From: Tessaracoccus sp.
GTDB lineage: Bacteria; Actinomycetota; Actinomycetes; Propionibacteriales; Propionibacteriaceae
Length of the DNA: 64,000 bases
NCBI RefSeq assembly: GCF_016714275.1
Contig: NZ_JADJNP010000001.1
Location: 620,001-684,000 of the forward strand
Direction: 5' to 3'
Positions within the stretch are counted from its first letter, which is position 1. Every line of letters begins with the position of its first letter. Positions 7,791-18,805 of the stretch are shown here, one piece after another. A model generated the notes under the pieces. That model did no database searches. It saw only the letters and a program-made list of their open reading frames with translations, and was not told the DNA's origin. A program made the translations under genes and the position numbers.

Positions 7791-9107
7791 ATGACCCTCA
7801 CCCGCCGCATCCTTTCCCTCGCCATCCCCGCGTTCGCGGCGCTCGTCGCGCAGCCGTTGATGATGCTGGCCGACACGTGGATCGTCGGCCTGCTCGGCAC
7901 CGTCCCGCTCGCGGGACTCGGGCTCGGCAGCAGCCTGCTCACCACCGTCACGGGGCTGATGATCTTCCTCGCCTATGGGTCGACGGCGGTCGTCGCGCGG
8001 CGGATCGGCGCGGGCGAGACCGTCCGCGGCATCGAGTTGGGCGTCCAGGCGATGTGGCTGGCGGGCCTGATCGGCGTCGTCGCGGGGGCGACGGCGTGGC
8101 TCGCGGCACCCGCGCTGGTCTCAGCGCTCGGTGGGGCCGGCGAGGTGCACGCGCAGGCAGTCGCGTACCTGCGCTGGTCGCTCCCCGGGCTCCCCGGAAT
8201 GCTCGTGATGTTGGCTGCGACGGGCACCTTCCGCGGCCTGGCCGACGCTCGTACACCCCTCGTTCTTTCCATCGGCGCGGCGGCGCTCAACCTGGTGCTG
8301 AACGTCGCCCTCGTGCTGGGGCTCGGGTTGGGCATCGGCGGCGCCGGCCTGGGGACGGCGCTCGCCGAGACGGCCCTCGGCGTGACCGCCGCTGCGCTCG
8401 TCGCCCGGCGGGCGCGACGCCGCTCGGCGCGCCTCCGGCCGCGCTGGCACGAGATGATGGGTAGCCTCGCCGTCGGCGTCCCCCTTCTGCTGCGCACCGT
8501 TACCCTGCGGCTCGCGCTCCTGGTCACGACTTTCGTCGCGACGGCGCAGGGCGCGGCCGGGCTGGCCGCACACCACGTCGTCATGCAGGTCTGGGGCCTG
8601 ATGGCCTACGCACTCGACGCGCTCGCGATCGCCGGACAGACCATCATCGGCACCGCGCTCGGGGCCGCGGACGCGCGCGAGGCACGCGAATCGACCCGCC
8701 TCATGACGCGCTGGTCCGTCGGCGGCGGCCTGCTGATCGGGCTCGCCGTCGTGGCGCTCCACGCTCCCATTGCGTCCTTCTTCGCCCCGGACGACGAGGT
8801 GCGCGCCCTGGTTTCCTGGCTGCTGTTCATCGTGTCGGCGACGCTGCCGCTCGCCGGCTACGTCTACCTCCTCGACGGCGTGCTCATCGGCGCGGGCGAC
8901 GGCGCCTACCTCGCAAAGGCCGGCGCCCTCACCGTCGCGGTCTACGCCCCTGTCGCACTCGGCGCGCTGCTCGTCCCCGCCGGCCGACCCGGAATGACCT
9001 GGTTGTGGGTGTCCTTCACGGTCGTCTTCATGGGGGCCCGCGCGCTCACGCTCGGCCTCCGCGCCCGCAGCGACCGCTGGCTCGCGCTCGGCGCCTCCCA
9101 ACCCTGA
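7791..9107 (+). CDS. MATE family efflux transporter (DinF-like)
   Basis: A 438-residue integral membrane protein with about twelve hydrophobic segments. Its start, TRRILSLAIPAFAALVAQPL, and the following ADTWIVGLLGTVPLAGLGL match the MATE/DinF family. The internal duplication of two six-helix halves is visible, the second beginning near residue 225 (GVPLLLRTVTLRL). Such proteins export cationic compounds in exchange for protons or sodium. The gene starts 34 nt after the LysR-like gene on the same strand, so the two may be cotranscribed. Substrate unknown. Confidence 0.92.
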   Translation: MTLTRRILSLAIPAFAALVAQPLMMLADTWIVGLLGTVPLAGLGLGSSLLTTVTGLMIFLAYGSTAVVARRIGAGETVRGIELGVQAMWLAGLIGVVAGATAWLAAPALVSALGGAGEVHAQAVAYLRWSLPGLPGMLVMLAATGTFRGLADARTPLVLSIGAAALNLVLNVALVLGLGLGIGGAGLGTALAETALGVTAAALVARRARRRSARLRPRWHEMMGSLAVGVPLLLRTVTLRLALLVTTFVATAQGAAGLAAHHVVMQVWGLMAYALDALAIAGQTIIGTALGAADAREARESTRLMTRWSVGGGLLIGLAVVALHAPIASFFAPDDEVRALVSWLLFIVSATLPLAGYVYLLDGVLIGAGDGAYLAKAGALTVAVYAPVALGALLVPAGRPGMTWLWVSFTVVFMGARALTLGLRARSDRWLALGASQP

Positions 9108-9156
9108 ACCGGCAGTCTGCGGACACAGATGCGGAACCGCCGGGTACCGTCGGTGC

Positions 9157-10395
9157 ATGAGACGACTGGCGCTGCTCCCCCGCACGGCCCTGACGGGGTG
9201 CCTCGCCCTTGCCTGCTGCCTTCCCCTCCTGGCTGTGGCGGGGTGCACCTCCACGCCGCTGCCGGCGCCATCCGGCCCCGCGTCCCCGGCTCCGTCACCG
9301 AGCGCGCCGACGGCCTCGCCGTCGCCCTCCGCGGAACCCGCACCGACGGAGACCACCAGCCCGATCCCCGAGACGCATGAGCTCGACATCACCGAGCACG
9401 AGACCTTCGACGAGCCCTGGGCGATGGCCTTCCTTCCCGGAACCGACCAGTTGGTCATCACCGGCCGCCAGGGCGACATCTGGCTCCGCGGGCCCGACGG
9501 CGTCCGCGAGGTCGGCGGCGCGCCTGACGTCGTCGTCGCCGGCCAGGGCGGTCTCGGCGACATCATCCCCGGGCCTACGTTCGAGGAGGACGGGCGGGTG
9601 TACCTCAGCTGGGTCGAGGGCGGCGGCGGAACCTCCGGTGCCGTCGTCGGAACGGGCACCCTCGACGTCGCTGCCGCCCGCCTCGCGGACCTCGATGTGA
9701 TCTGGGAACAGACCCCGAAGGTGGGCGGCACCGGACACTTCTCTCATCGCCTCGCCATCCAGGGCGACTACCTCTTCGTCAGCTCCGGCGACCGTCAGAA
9801 GATGGACCCGGCGCAGGAGATGGACGGCAACCTGGGCAAGATCCTGCGCCTCACCCTCGACGGCCAGCCCGCCGAGGGCAACCCCTTCCAGGGTGAGGAC
9901 TCCCCCGTCGCGCAGCAGTTCTGGTCGGTTGGCCACCGCAACGTTCTCGGTCTCGCGTTCGACGCCGACGGCAGACTGTGGGCCTCCGAGATGGGCCCCC
10001 AAGGCGGCGACGAGCTGAACCTCATCGAGCCCGGCGCGAACTACGGCTGGCCGGTCGCGTCGAACGGCTCGCACTACGGCGGCGGCGAGATCCCGGACCA
10101 CGACCCCGGCGACGGGTTCGCGGCGCCCAAGGTCTGGTGGAACCCGAGCGTCTCACCCGGCTCCCTCTTGATCTATACCGGAGACCTGTTCCCCGCATGG
10201 ACCGGCGACGCGTTCCTCGGCGCGCTCTCCGGCGAGGCCCTGATCAGGGTCGACCTCGACGGCGAGGACGCCGAACTGGCGGAGGACTGGCCGATGGGCG
10301 AGCGCATCCGCGCGGTCGCGGAGGCGCCGGACGGCGCGATCTGGCTGCTCGAGGACGGTTCGGGCGGGCGCCTGCTGGAGTTGCGGCCCGCCTGA
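9157..10395 (+). CDS. PQQ-dependent sugar dehydrogenase-like lipoprotein
   Basis: The 412-residue precursor has a lipoprotein signal peptide ending in the lipobox LLAVAGC (Cys30), then a Pro/Ser/Ala-rich linker to about residue 65. The six-bladed beta-propeller of the soluble glucose/sorbosone dehydrogenase family follows. Family motifs are GTGHFSHRLAI (catalytic His), GDRQKMDPAQEMDGNLGKIL, WSVGHRNVLGLAFD and GGDELNLIEPGANYGWP. It should oxidise sugars or related alcohols outside the membrane, using PQQ if the cofactor is available. No PQQ synthesis genes are in the window, so cofactor use is untested. Confidence 0.88.
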   Translation: MRRLALLPRTALTGCLALACCLPLLAVAGCTSTPLPAPSGPASPAPSPSAPTASPSPSAEPAPTETTSPIPETHELDITEHETFDEPWAMAFLPGTDQLVITGRQGDIWLRGPDGVREVGGAPDVVVAGQGGLGDIIPGPTFEEDGRVYLSWVEGGGGTSGAVVGTGTLDVAAARLADLDVIWEQTPKVGGTGHFSHRLAIQGDYLFVSSGDRQKMDPAQEMDGNLGKILRLTLDGQPAEGNPFQGEDSPVAQQFWSVGHRNVLGLAFDADGRLWASEMGPQGGDELNLIEPGANYGWPVASNGSHYGGGEIPDHDPGDGFAAPKVWWNPSVSPGSLLIYTGDLFPAWTGDAFLGALSGEALIRVDLDGEDAELAEDWPMGERIRAVAEAPDGAIWLLEDGSGGRLLELRPA

Positions 10396-10429
10396 CCTTT
10401 CGACCTGTCGGCACAGCGCTCGGTTGGTG

Positions 10430-10460
10430 CCTCGCGTCGGGCTCAAGGAGCGAGGTTTAT
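10430..10460 (+). terminator. Possible terminator between convergent genes
   Basis: CCTCGC and GCGAGG form a 6-bp stem around a 14-nt loop, followed by TTTAT. It is placed 35 nt after the dehydrogenase stop and just before the end of the convergent DUF1707 gene. Confidence 0.4.
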
Positions 10461-11077
10461 CGACCCAACTCGCGCTGCATGGCCTTGACGGTCATGGTGG
10501 CGGTGTACAGGTCGGCGCCGGTGAGTTCGCGGTAGCGCTTGATGGCCGCGACGTCGCCCGCCGTGTTCAGCGCGAAGATCACCTGGTCCCGCTCCTCGAG
10601 CGTCAGTGGGCGCATCGGGGCGGCGGCCACCTGCTGGCGCCGCTTGTTCTGCTCGATCGCCGGCCAGATCACCCAGATCCACAGCGCCACCATTGGGATG
10701 ATCCACCAGATGCCGCGGGTCCCCATGAGGACGAAAGGAAGGATGATCCACCATTGCGCGAACCACGGCCGGGCCATGGGGCGGTGCTGGATCTGGTCGT
10801 CGTCGGCACCCCAGGTCGCAGGCACCTGCGGCGCACCTGCCCAGGGCGCGACAACAGGCTCTGGCTGCGGTGCCGACGTCCGAGTAAGACCGGGGCGGGG
10901 CGCTGGCAGGTCCGTGAAGAGCCCAACGAGGTCGCTGCCAGTGCGCGCCTCGAGGGCCTTGCCCATGCGCTCGTCGAACTCCTCGGTGGAAAGACGGCCT
11001 TCGGCGTGGTGCTCCTGCAGCATGGAGACGGCCTCGTCGCGTTCCGAGTCCCCGATACGCATGTTGTCGCCAGCCAT
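10457..11077 (-). CDS. DUF1707 domain protein with two membrane segments
   Basis: The 206-residue product opens with a DUF1707/SHOCT-like domain (MRIGDSERDEAVSMLQEHHA, then EGRLSTEEFDERMGKALEAR). A Pro-rich linker and two hydrophobic segments with many Trp (WFAQWWIILPFVLMGTRGIW and the next helix) follow. The C-terminal 45 residues (ALNTAGDVAAIKRYRELTGA) look like the helical segment shared with the ribosomal L7/L12 C-terminal domain. The ATG at 11077 was preferred to the GTG two codons earlier. Role unknown; DUF1707 is common at the N terminus of actinobacterial membrane proteins. Confidence 0.8.
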   Translation of the reverse strand: MAGDNMRIGDSERDEAVSMLQEHHAEGRLSTEEFDERMGKALEARTGSDLVGLFTDLPAPRPGLTRTSAPQPEPVVAPWAGAPQVPATWGADDDQIQHRPMARPWFAQWWIILPFVLMGTRGIWWIIPMVALWIWVIWPAIEQNKRRQQVAAAPMRPLTLEERDQVIFALNTAGDVAAIKRYRELTGADLYTATMTVKAMQRELGR

Positions 11078-11144
11078 GCGCACCAGGGTACTCCGTGACG
11101 GGCTTCACCTTTCGACGCAGCCCGATACCAGCTCAGGGAGTGGG

Positions 11145-13712
<2,568 letters not shown>

Positions 13713-13742
13713 GAAGTGAGTGTCTCCTCGGTTGAATTCAAA

Positions 13743-13763
13743 GTTGAGTCTATCTCACTCAAT
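13743..13763. promoter_or_regulatory. HAIR operator (HspR site) upstream of clpB
   Basis: GTTGAGT, 7 nt, ACTCAAT: one mismatch per arm from the HspR inverted repeat CTTGAGT-N7-ACTCAAG. On the minus strand the TTGAGT half could serve as a -35 hexamer, with a TGAATT-like -10 about 17 nt on, so HspR binding would block the promoter. Confidence 0.85.
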
Positions 13764-13786
13764 CCCAGGGGCAAGCGGAATATTCC

Positions 13787-14458
13787 TCAGCCGACACTCA
13801 CGTCCCAGCGCTGAAGCTCGTAGGAACGGGCCCAGAACTGTTCCTCGTACCAGGTGGCCTCGACGAAGGCCTCGAGCATCGCGGCACGCGTCGCGGCGTC
13901 GGCTGCCTCTGCCGCCTCGTCCATCAGCCGGATCGCGGTGCGGGTCGCCTCTTGGAACGCCGGGTCGTCGTAGGCAGCAACCCATGAGCCGTAGGGGTGG
14001 TCGGCGATCCCCTGCGCCGTCGCGGCCAGCGCGCGGCCGACCTCCGCGTACACCCAGAAACACGGCAGCACCGCGGCGACCCCGACGGCATAGGGCTCAT
14101 AGGCGGTAGCGGCCTGCAGCATGGCCGAGTAAGCGCGCGTCGTCGGCGACGGCTGTCCGGAACGGGGCATCGCGGCGAGGACCGGGTCACCGAGCAGGGA
14201 GCCGTGCATCTCCCGCTCCGCCGCGACCGCGCCTCCCGCGCTGGCGGCCCAGAAGCCCGCAGCCTCCAGCGAGGGGGCGCGGGAGGCGAGCATCGCGAGC
14301 GCTCGGGCGTATCCGCGCAGATAGAAGTCATCCTGAACGAGGTACTCGACGAACCGCGCGGGGGCGAGGGTCCCGTCGGCCAGCTCTACGAGGAGCGGGA
14401 GGCAGTCGATCCGCGCGCGAATCCCCGCCGTCGCGTCCCATGCTTCTTCGCTGAACAT
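13787..14458 (-). CDS. tenA: TenA family aminopyrimidine aminohydrolase (thiaminase II)
   Basis: The 223-residue all-helical protein hydrolyses amino-HMP-type thiamine breakdown products to feed HMP into thiamine salvage. Family features are YLVQDDFYLRGYARALAML near residues 40-60, ATAYEPYAVGVAAVLPCFWVYAEVG and the C-terminal ATWYEEQFW with its conserved Glu. The TenA Cys that usually lies near residue 135 is probably the Cys in VLPCFWVY. I chose ATG 14458 with AAAGGAA upstream, because the longer frame runs into the thiD spacer. It follows thiD after 92 nt. Confidence 0.9.
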   Translation of the reverse strand: MFSEEAWDATAGIRARIDCLPLLVELADGTLAPARFVEYLVQDDFYLRGYARALAMLASRAPSLEAAGFWAASAGGAVAAEREMHGSLLGDPVLAAMPRSGQPSPTTRAYSAMLQAATAYEPYAVGVAAVLPCFWVYAEVGRALAATAQGIADHPYGSWVAAYDDPAFQEATRTAIRLMDEAAEAADAATRAAMLEAFVEATWYEEQFWARSYELQRWDVSVG

Positions 14459-14518
14459 CTGTTTCCTTTCGATCTGTCGGAGCCCCATGGAGTTTTGGCG
14501 CACAACGCGGTCGCTGGT

Positions 14519-14540
14519 GCCGGATCGAGCAGGATCCGGC
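14519..14540. terminator. Hairpin between thiD and tenA, possible attenuator
   Basis: GCCGGATC and GATCCGGC form a perfect 8-bp stem around a 6-nt loop, 10 nt beyond the thiD stop and 60 nt before the tenA start. It could reduce readthrough into tenA or protect the upstream mRNA. Confidence 0.45.
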
Positions 14541-14550
14541 GAGTCGTGGG

Positions 14551-15408
14551 CTAGAACGCCAAGGGGTTGACGCGGGCCCCCTCGATGAGGTGGTTCACCG
14601 GGCCGTGGCCGGTGTCGGGGGTGCGGCTGAGCCGCCAGTCGGCGCCGGCGACGATCGCGCACAGCAGATACCCCCGGGCGCGCTCGACGGCCGCAAGCGA
14701 GACGCCGGACACGCGGGTGTCACCGAGCAGGGCTGCGGACGCCGCGATCGCCGAACTGAGCGTGCATCCGGTGCCGTGCGTGTTTCGGGTGTCCACCCGG
14801 GGTCCGCGAAGCAGCATCAGGCCCTGGGAGTCGGCGAACGCGTCGGTCAGTTCGTCGCCCGCCATGTGACCGCCCTTGACCAGCGCCGCGCGGGCCCCCG
14901 CGGTCACCAGCGCCGACGCCTGCTCGCCGAGCTCCCCGACGGTCTGCGCCGGGGCCTCGCCGAGCAGGACGGCGGCCTCGGGAAGGTTAGGCGTGACGAC
15001 GTCGGCAAGGGGCATCAGGCGCGCGCGCACGGTCTCGACGGCGTCGTCGGACAGCAGCCGGTCGCCGGAGGTGGCGACCATCACGGGGTCGAGGACGATC
15101 ACTCCGAAGTCGTCGCGGCGCTCCTCGATCAGGTCAGCGACGGCGCCCGCGACCTCGGCGTTGGACAGCATCCCGAGCTTGGTCGCGGCGATGGGAAGAT
15201 CCTCGATGACCGCGACGATCTGGTCGCGGACGAACCGCGGATCGACGGGGATGGCCGCGCGCACGCCCTGCGTGTTCTGCACCGTCAGCCCGGCCAGCGC
15301 CGCACAGCCGTAGGCGCCGAGCGCGCTGAACGTCTTGAGGTCCGCCTGGATGCCTGCTCCCCCGCTCGGGTCGGAGCCGGCGATGCTGAGCGCGATCTTC
15401 GGGGTCAC
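14551..15408 (-). CDS. thiD: Hydroxymethylpyrimidine/phosphomethylpyrimidine kinase
   Basis: The 285-residue enzyme phosphorylates HMP and HMP-P to HMP-PP for thiamine synthesis. It shows the ribokinase-fold N terminus IALSIAGSDPSGGAGIQADL, the substrate loop TVQNTQGV, VVLDPVM-like VIVLDPVMVATSG, and the anion-hole signature NTHGTGCTLSSAIAA with the catalytic Asp/Gly region. The start is GTG at 15408, overlapping the thiE stop as GTGA. It is third in the thiM-thiE-thiD operon under the TPP riboswitch. Confidence 0.95.
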   Translation of the reverse strand: MTPKIALSIAGSDPSGGAGIQADLKTFSALGAYGCAALAGLTVQNTQGVRAAIPVDPRFVRDQIVAVIEDLPIAATKLGMLSNAEVAGAVADLIEERRDDFGVIVLDPVMVATSGDRLLSDDAVETVRARLMPLADVVTPNLPEAAVLLGEAPAQTVGELGEQASALVTAGARAALVKGGHMAGDELTDAFADSQGLMLLRGPRVDTRNTHGTGCTLSSAIAASAALLGDTRVSGVSLAAVERARGYLLCAIVAGADWRLSRTPDTGHGPVNHLIEGARVNPLAF

Positions 15409-16085
15409 GGGTTCCTCCAGAGCGCCAGCAGTTCCTGGGCTGCGGCGCGGGGGTCGGGAGCTGCGGCGATCGCAGAGACGACGCAGATGCCGTCGACCCC
15501 GGTCTCGATCACCGCGCGCGCGTTCCGCGCGTTGACGCCGCCGATGGCGACGGTCTTCACCCGCCCCGCGGCCTGGCGCACCAGCGCGCGGGCGCCGTCG
15601 GGGCCGAGCGCGGGGTCGGTGTCGGTCTTGGTCGGCGTCGCCCAGATGGGCGAGAGCCCGACGACGTCCGCCGTCGGGTCGGCCAGCTCGGCCTCCAGGT
15701 GGGCGGGGGCCGCCACCGACAGACCGATCGTCACCCCCGCACCTAGGCGGCGGCGCGCCTCGCGGATGTCGCCGTCGGACTGACCGAGGTGCAGGTGCAG
15801 CCCGAGCTCCGCCGCGACGTCCAGCCGGTCGTTGACGACGATGCTCGCGCTCCGTCCGTCGGCCGCGAAGGCGCGCTCGTTGGCTGCGACGACGGCGCGG
15901 GTGAGCGCGAGGAACTCGTCGTCGGGGAGCTCCTTGTCCCGCACCTGAATGACGCCCGCACCTCCGAGCACCGCCTGTTCGACGACCCACGGCACGCGGT
16001 CCGGGCCGCCGCTGAGGGTCGTGTCGGTGACGAAGTACAGCCGCCAGTCGATCGCCTCGGCCACGCCAGGCGCGGCGGTCGTCAT
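15405..16085 (-). CDS. thiE: Thiamine-phosphate synthase
   Basis: The 226-residue TIM-barrel enzyme joins HMP-PP and HET-P to give thiamine phosphate. Motifs are LYFVTDTTLSGG at the start, GAGVIQVRDKELPDDEFL, IVVNDRLDVAAELGLHLHLGQSD, VVGLSPIWATPTKTD and VAIGGVNARNA for phosphate binding. Length and motifs are normal for ThiE. ATG 16085 overlaps the thiM stop as ATGA, and its stop overlaps the thiD GTG, so the three genes are translationally coupled. Confidence 0.95.
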   Translation of the reverse strand: MTTAAPGVAEAIDWRLYFVTDTTLSGGPDRVPWVVEQAVLGGAGVIQVRDKELPDDEFLALTRAVVAANERAFAADGRSASIVVNDRLDVAAELGLHLHLGQSDGDIREARRRLGAGVTIGLSVAAPAHLEAELADPTADVVGLSPIWATPTKTDTDPALGPDGARALVRQAAGRVKTVAIGGVNARNARAVIETGVDGICVVSAIAAAPDPRAAAQELLALWRNP

Positions 16086-16885
16086 GCCTCGTCGATCGCG
16101 ACGAGATCGACGACCTCGGAGGGCGCCAGTGCGTACAGCGCGTCGAGCCACGCCGTCCGGAAGCTGCCGGGACCGGCCGCAGAACGTGCCGCGACAAGCC
16201 CGGCAGCGCCGAACAGCGCATGTGCGGCCACGACGGCGTCGTGCTCGGAGAGGCCGAGGCCACGGGCCGCGGCCAGGCACGCGGCCGTCGTCGCGCCGAG
16301 CGCACAGCCGGTGCCGATGACCAGCGGCATGAGCGCGTCGCCGCCCGTGATTCGGGTGAGCCGGTCTGCGGAGACGACCACATCGACCGGTCCGGAGATC
16401 GCGACGACGGCGCCGCAGGTCTCGTTCAGGTGGCGTGCCGCGCCCACGGCGGCGTCGACCTCGTCGGTGGCGTCGACGCCGCGGCCGCCCGCTCCGTCGC
16501 CGACAAGGCCGAGGATCTCGGAGGCGTTCGCCCGCACCGCCGCAGGCCGATGGGCCAGCAGCTCGCGCGCCAGCGCCGTCCGGACAGGCAGCCCGCCGAC
16601 GGCGACCGGGTCGAGCACCCACGGCCGCCCCGCCGCGGACGCGGCGGGCGCCGCGCGCCGCATGCCCGCATGCTGCTGCGCCGAGCCGTTGCCGACGTTA
16701 ATCAGCACCGCGGACGCGATGCCCGCGAAGATCTCGGCCTCCTCGGGCAGGTCGATCATCGCGGGCGCGGCGCCGACGGCCAGCAGCACGTTGGCGGTGA
16801 TCTCCGGCACGACGGTGTTGGTCATGCAGTGGACGAGCGGCGTCGTGCGACGCACGGCATCGAGGACCTGGGACACGTGGCTCAT
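16082..16885 (-). CDS. thiM: Hydroxyethylthiazole kinase
   Basis: The 267-residue kinase phosphorylates the thiazole salvage compound HET to HET-P. Seen are PLVHCMTNTVVPEITANVLL, RPWVLDPVAVGG, RANASEILGLVGDG and the active-site IGTGCALGATTAAC, which holds the catalytic Cys. It is first in the operon. The ATG at 16885 has GGGAG 6 nt upstream and lies just after the TPP riboswitch, which supports it over an in-frame start 21 nt earlier that would fall inside the aptamer. Confidence 0.94.
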   Translation of the reverse strand: MSHVSQVLDAVRRTTPLVHCMTNTVVPEITANVLLAVGAAPAMIDLPEEAEIFAGIASAVLINVGNGSAQQHAGMRRAAPAASAAGRPWVLDPVAVGGLPVRTALARELLAHRPAAVRANASEILGLVGDGAGGRGVDATDEVDAAVGAARHLNETCGAVVAISGPVDVVVSADRLTRITGGDALMPLVIGTGCALGATTAACLAAARGLGLSEHDAVVAAHALFGAAGLVAARSAAGPGSFRTAWLDALYALAPSEVVDLVAIDEA

Positions 16886-16892
16886 CTGGCTC

Positions 16893-16968
16893 CCTATCGC
16901 TAGCACTACCTAGATCAGGTTCTGCGGGTGTGATCTCAGCCCCTTCTGGGGCACCCCGGCAGGTCTTA
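16893..16968 (-). promoter_or_regulatory. TPP riboswitch (THI element)
   Basis: On the minus strand the conserved THI-box segments occur in order: GGGGTGCC, CTGAGA (complement at 16934-16939), ACACCC, then GAACCTGATC (complement at 16913-16922) and AGGTAGTGC. The thiM ribosome-binding site follows within 20 nt, so control is most likely by blocking translation initiation when thiamine diphosphate is bound. This is the expected regulator of thiM-thiE-thiD. Confidence 0.93.
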
Positions 16969-17069
16969 CGATAGCGGGCTCCACCTATGGGCGGAGGGCG
17001 CGCCCACGAGGCCGAGCCAAGTCAGAGACTTCGACCACCGGGCAGCCTCGCTGCGGCGCAGGACCGCGG

Positions 17070-17465
17070 TCAGGAGGGAGGCTCGATAGCCCTGAGGTAG
17101 AAGCGCTCGCTCCCCTCGTGGCAGCCCTCACCGTCGGTGGAGTTGCCTCCCCAGCCTTCGATGGTGTCACCGACTGTGGCGAGCACGTTTCCGTGGCCGT
17201 CCTCAACCCGCAGCGGGTTGTCCTTCGCCACTGTTCCCGGCGGCCAGATCAGCGATGTGGACCAACCCTCGGTACCGGACACCCAGAAGCAGGCGTGCCC
17301 ATCCTTCACCTCGCCGTGAAGAGGATCCACGATGAGGCCCGCCAGACGAAGGCTCGCGGTCTCACTCGTGTCGAGCGTTAACGCCGACGAGTCGCTGGAA
17401 CAGCCCAGAGGAATGAACATCAGCGAGAGGCCGATACCTACCAACGCGCGAGTACGCCGGGTCAC
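17070..17465 (-). CDS. Small secreted lipoprotein, translationally coupled to a protease
   Basis: The 131-residue precursor starts at GTG 17465, overlapping the protease stop codon as GTGA. A basic N terminus (TRRTRALVG) and hydrophobic helix end in the lipobox IPLGC (Cys22), followed by a Ser-rich linker. The mature part is acidic with several Trp and a Cys pair (HACFWV and GEGCHEG), suggesting a small disulfide-bonded domain. No family is recognised. Coupling to the protease suggests an inhibitor, anchor or partner for it, which is inference. Codon third positions look less GC-rich than in neighbours. Confidence 0.7.
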   Translation of the reverse strand: MTRRTRALVGIGLSLMFIPLGCSSDSSALTLDTSETASLRLAGLIVDPLHGEVKDGHACFWVSGTEGWSTSLIWPPGTVAKDNPLRVEDGHGNVLATVGDTIEGWGGNSTDGEGCHEGSERFYLRAIEPPS

Positions 17466-18580
17466 GACGTCACGCTTGACACTGAGAAGTAGGACTGTAT
17501 GGGTCCCCACCGCTCCGCGTAGGTCGTCAGTCCGCTTCCGGCAATGACGATTCCACGCGGATACACCTTGCTTGCGCCCTTCAGCACCAAGGGGCCTCCC
17601 GAGTCGCCAGGGCGAACGGGACTGATTCCGACCAGTACGGCGAGTCCACTCGTACATCCGTCAGGGGCGCAGAGCACGCCGGTGAGCGAGAGTGTGTCCA
17701 TGTCGCAGTTCTCGTAAGAGGAGCTACCACTCGTGCAGTACTTGGTGTAGAGAGCCGGATTGGCGGCGGCACCCGTGGCCGTCCCGGATCCGGTTGATCC
17801 ACCCATGTAGATGTAGGTACCGTAACTCTTTTCGCCAATCAGAGCCAGGTCAAAGGTGGGGTAAGGGGCCCTTTTCACAATCTTTCCGACGGTATAGCTG
17901 CCGGACTTCCACACCGTGTTCAGCGCGCCACAGTGGGCTGCCGTCAGCATAAATTTCGTGCCTGCCGAGTTCTTCACCGCGAAACCCGTCGAACAGGGCC
18001 CGCCTCCAGTGCTTTTCACAATCTTGGCACCACCCCAATGGGGAGAGGTGTCGCTCGAGCGCGAGAGCCGCCCACCTCCTTCGGTGGTCTCCAGACGGAG
18101 TTCGCCCAATCGAAGGGGCTCCTCCGGCAACGCATCCTCGGACAGGTTGCCACTGACTTGGACCAGATCGCGCTCAGCGTCGTACCACAGCCCGAAGTAG
18201 ACACCCTCCGCGCCAGCCAGGCCAGCCACGGAGGTCTTCAGTGCCTCAAGGGAGGCCCTGGTGAACCTGCTCGGAACAGTCCTCGACTCAACGGCGGGAG
18301 CCTCGACATCCGAGTAGATGCGCACCACGATTTCGTCGCCCTCGAGGTAGAACCCTGGCGACACCGCCTCGGGGAGGGCCGCCGCTCGCAACCGCTCCTC
18401 CTCCTCTAGTGAACTAGAGCGCCCATAGTCACCATCTGCATGGGCTGGGGCAGCTTCTTGCGCGAGTTTCTCCAACTCATCTGGCCCCGTTTCCGCGACA
18501 GCATCCGTCACGACGAACACTGACAGACCCAACGCGACAGCGGCGAACAACGCCTGCCACCGCCTGATACTCGCAGCCAC
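17462..18580 (-). CDS. Secreted chymotrypsin-family serine protease with pro-region
   Basis: The 372-residue precursor has a signal peptide (about residues 8-30), an acidic pro-region to about residue 185, and a trypsin/streptogrisin-like domain. The triad is visible: His in MLTAAHCG, Asp in TFDLALIG, Ser in RPGDSGGPLV. Cys pairs (GPCSTG with AAHC, KYC with ENC, VLC with DGC) suggest three disulfides. GTG 18580 has GGAGG 4 nt upstream, better than the GTG eight codons earlier. The gene and its coupled lipoprotein use more A/T-ending codons than adjacent genes, a hint of acquisition. Neither neighbour (glgP, thiM) explains it. Confidence 0.88.
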   Translation of the reverse strand: MAASIRRWQALFAAVALGLSVFVVTDAVAETGPDELEKLAQEAAPAHADGDYGRSSSLEEEERLRAAALPEAVSPGFYLEGDEIVVRIYSDVEAPAVESRTVPSRFTRASLEALKTSVAGLAGAEGVYFGLWYDAERDLVQVSGNLSEDALPEEPLRLGELRLETTEGGGRLSRSSDTSPHWGGAKIVKSTGGGPCSTGFAVKNSAGTKFMLTAAHCGALNTVWKSGSYTVGKIVKRAPYPTFDLALIGEKSYGTYIYMGGSTGSGTATGAAANPALYTKYCTSGSSSYENCDMDTLSLTGVLCAPDGCTSGLAVLVGISPVRPGDSGGPLVLKGASKVYPRGIVIAGSGLTTYAERWGPIQSYFSVSSVTS

Positions 18581-18750
18581 TTTGCCTCCATCGCTAGACA
18601 CCACCGTCTATCTTGAATTCAGTCAAATTGAGCGACCTCAACGTGAGGGTAGCACGACAGGCACCTGGGCAACGAGTGCCCGTGAAAATCGAGCGGTCGG
18701 CACAGACTCCGTGCGCCTAGGCATCCCAGTAGCAGGACCGGAATACGGGA

Positions 18751-18778
18751 GGGGTGCCACCTTGGACGGTGGCACCCC
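18751..18778. terminator. Hairpin terminator downstream of glgP
   Basis: GGGGTGCCACC and GGTGGCACCCC form a perfect 11-bp stem around a 6-nt loop, 27 nt past the glgP stop. No T run follows. The remaining 170 nt up to the protease start hold its promoter region and a weak GGCAC/GTGCC stem (about 18660-18680); no gene is seen there. Confidence 0.7.
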
Positions 18779-18805
18779 CTCACACGACAGTCGGTTCGGG
18801 ATCGG

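Noticed and set aside
16985..17206. A 73-codon open frame downstream of the lipoprotein gene
   Set aside because: It is out of frame with, and partly overlaps, the coupled lipoprotein gene, has no ribosome-binding site and reads as a composition artefact.
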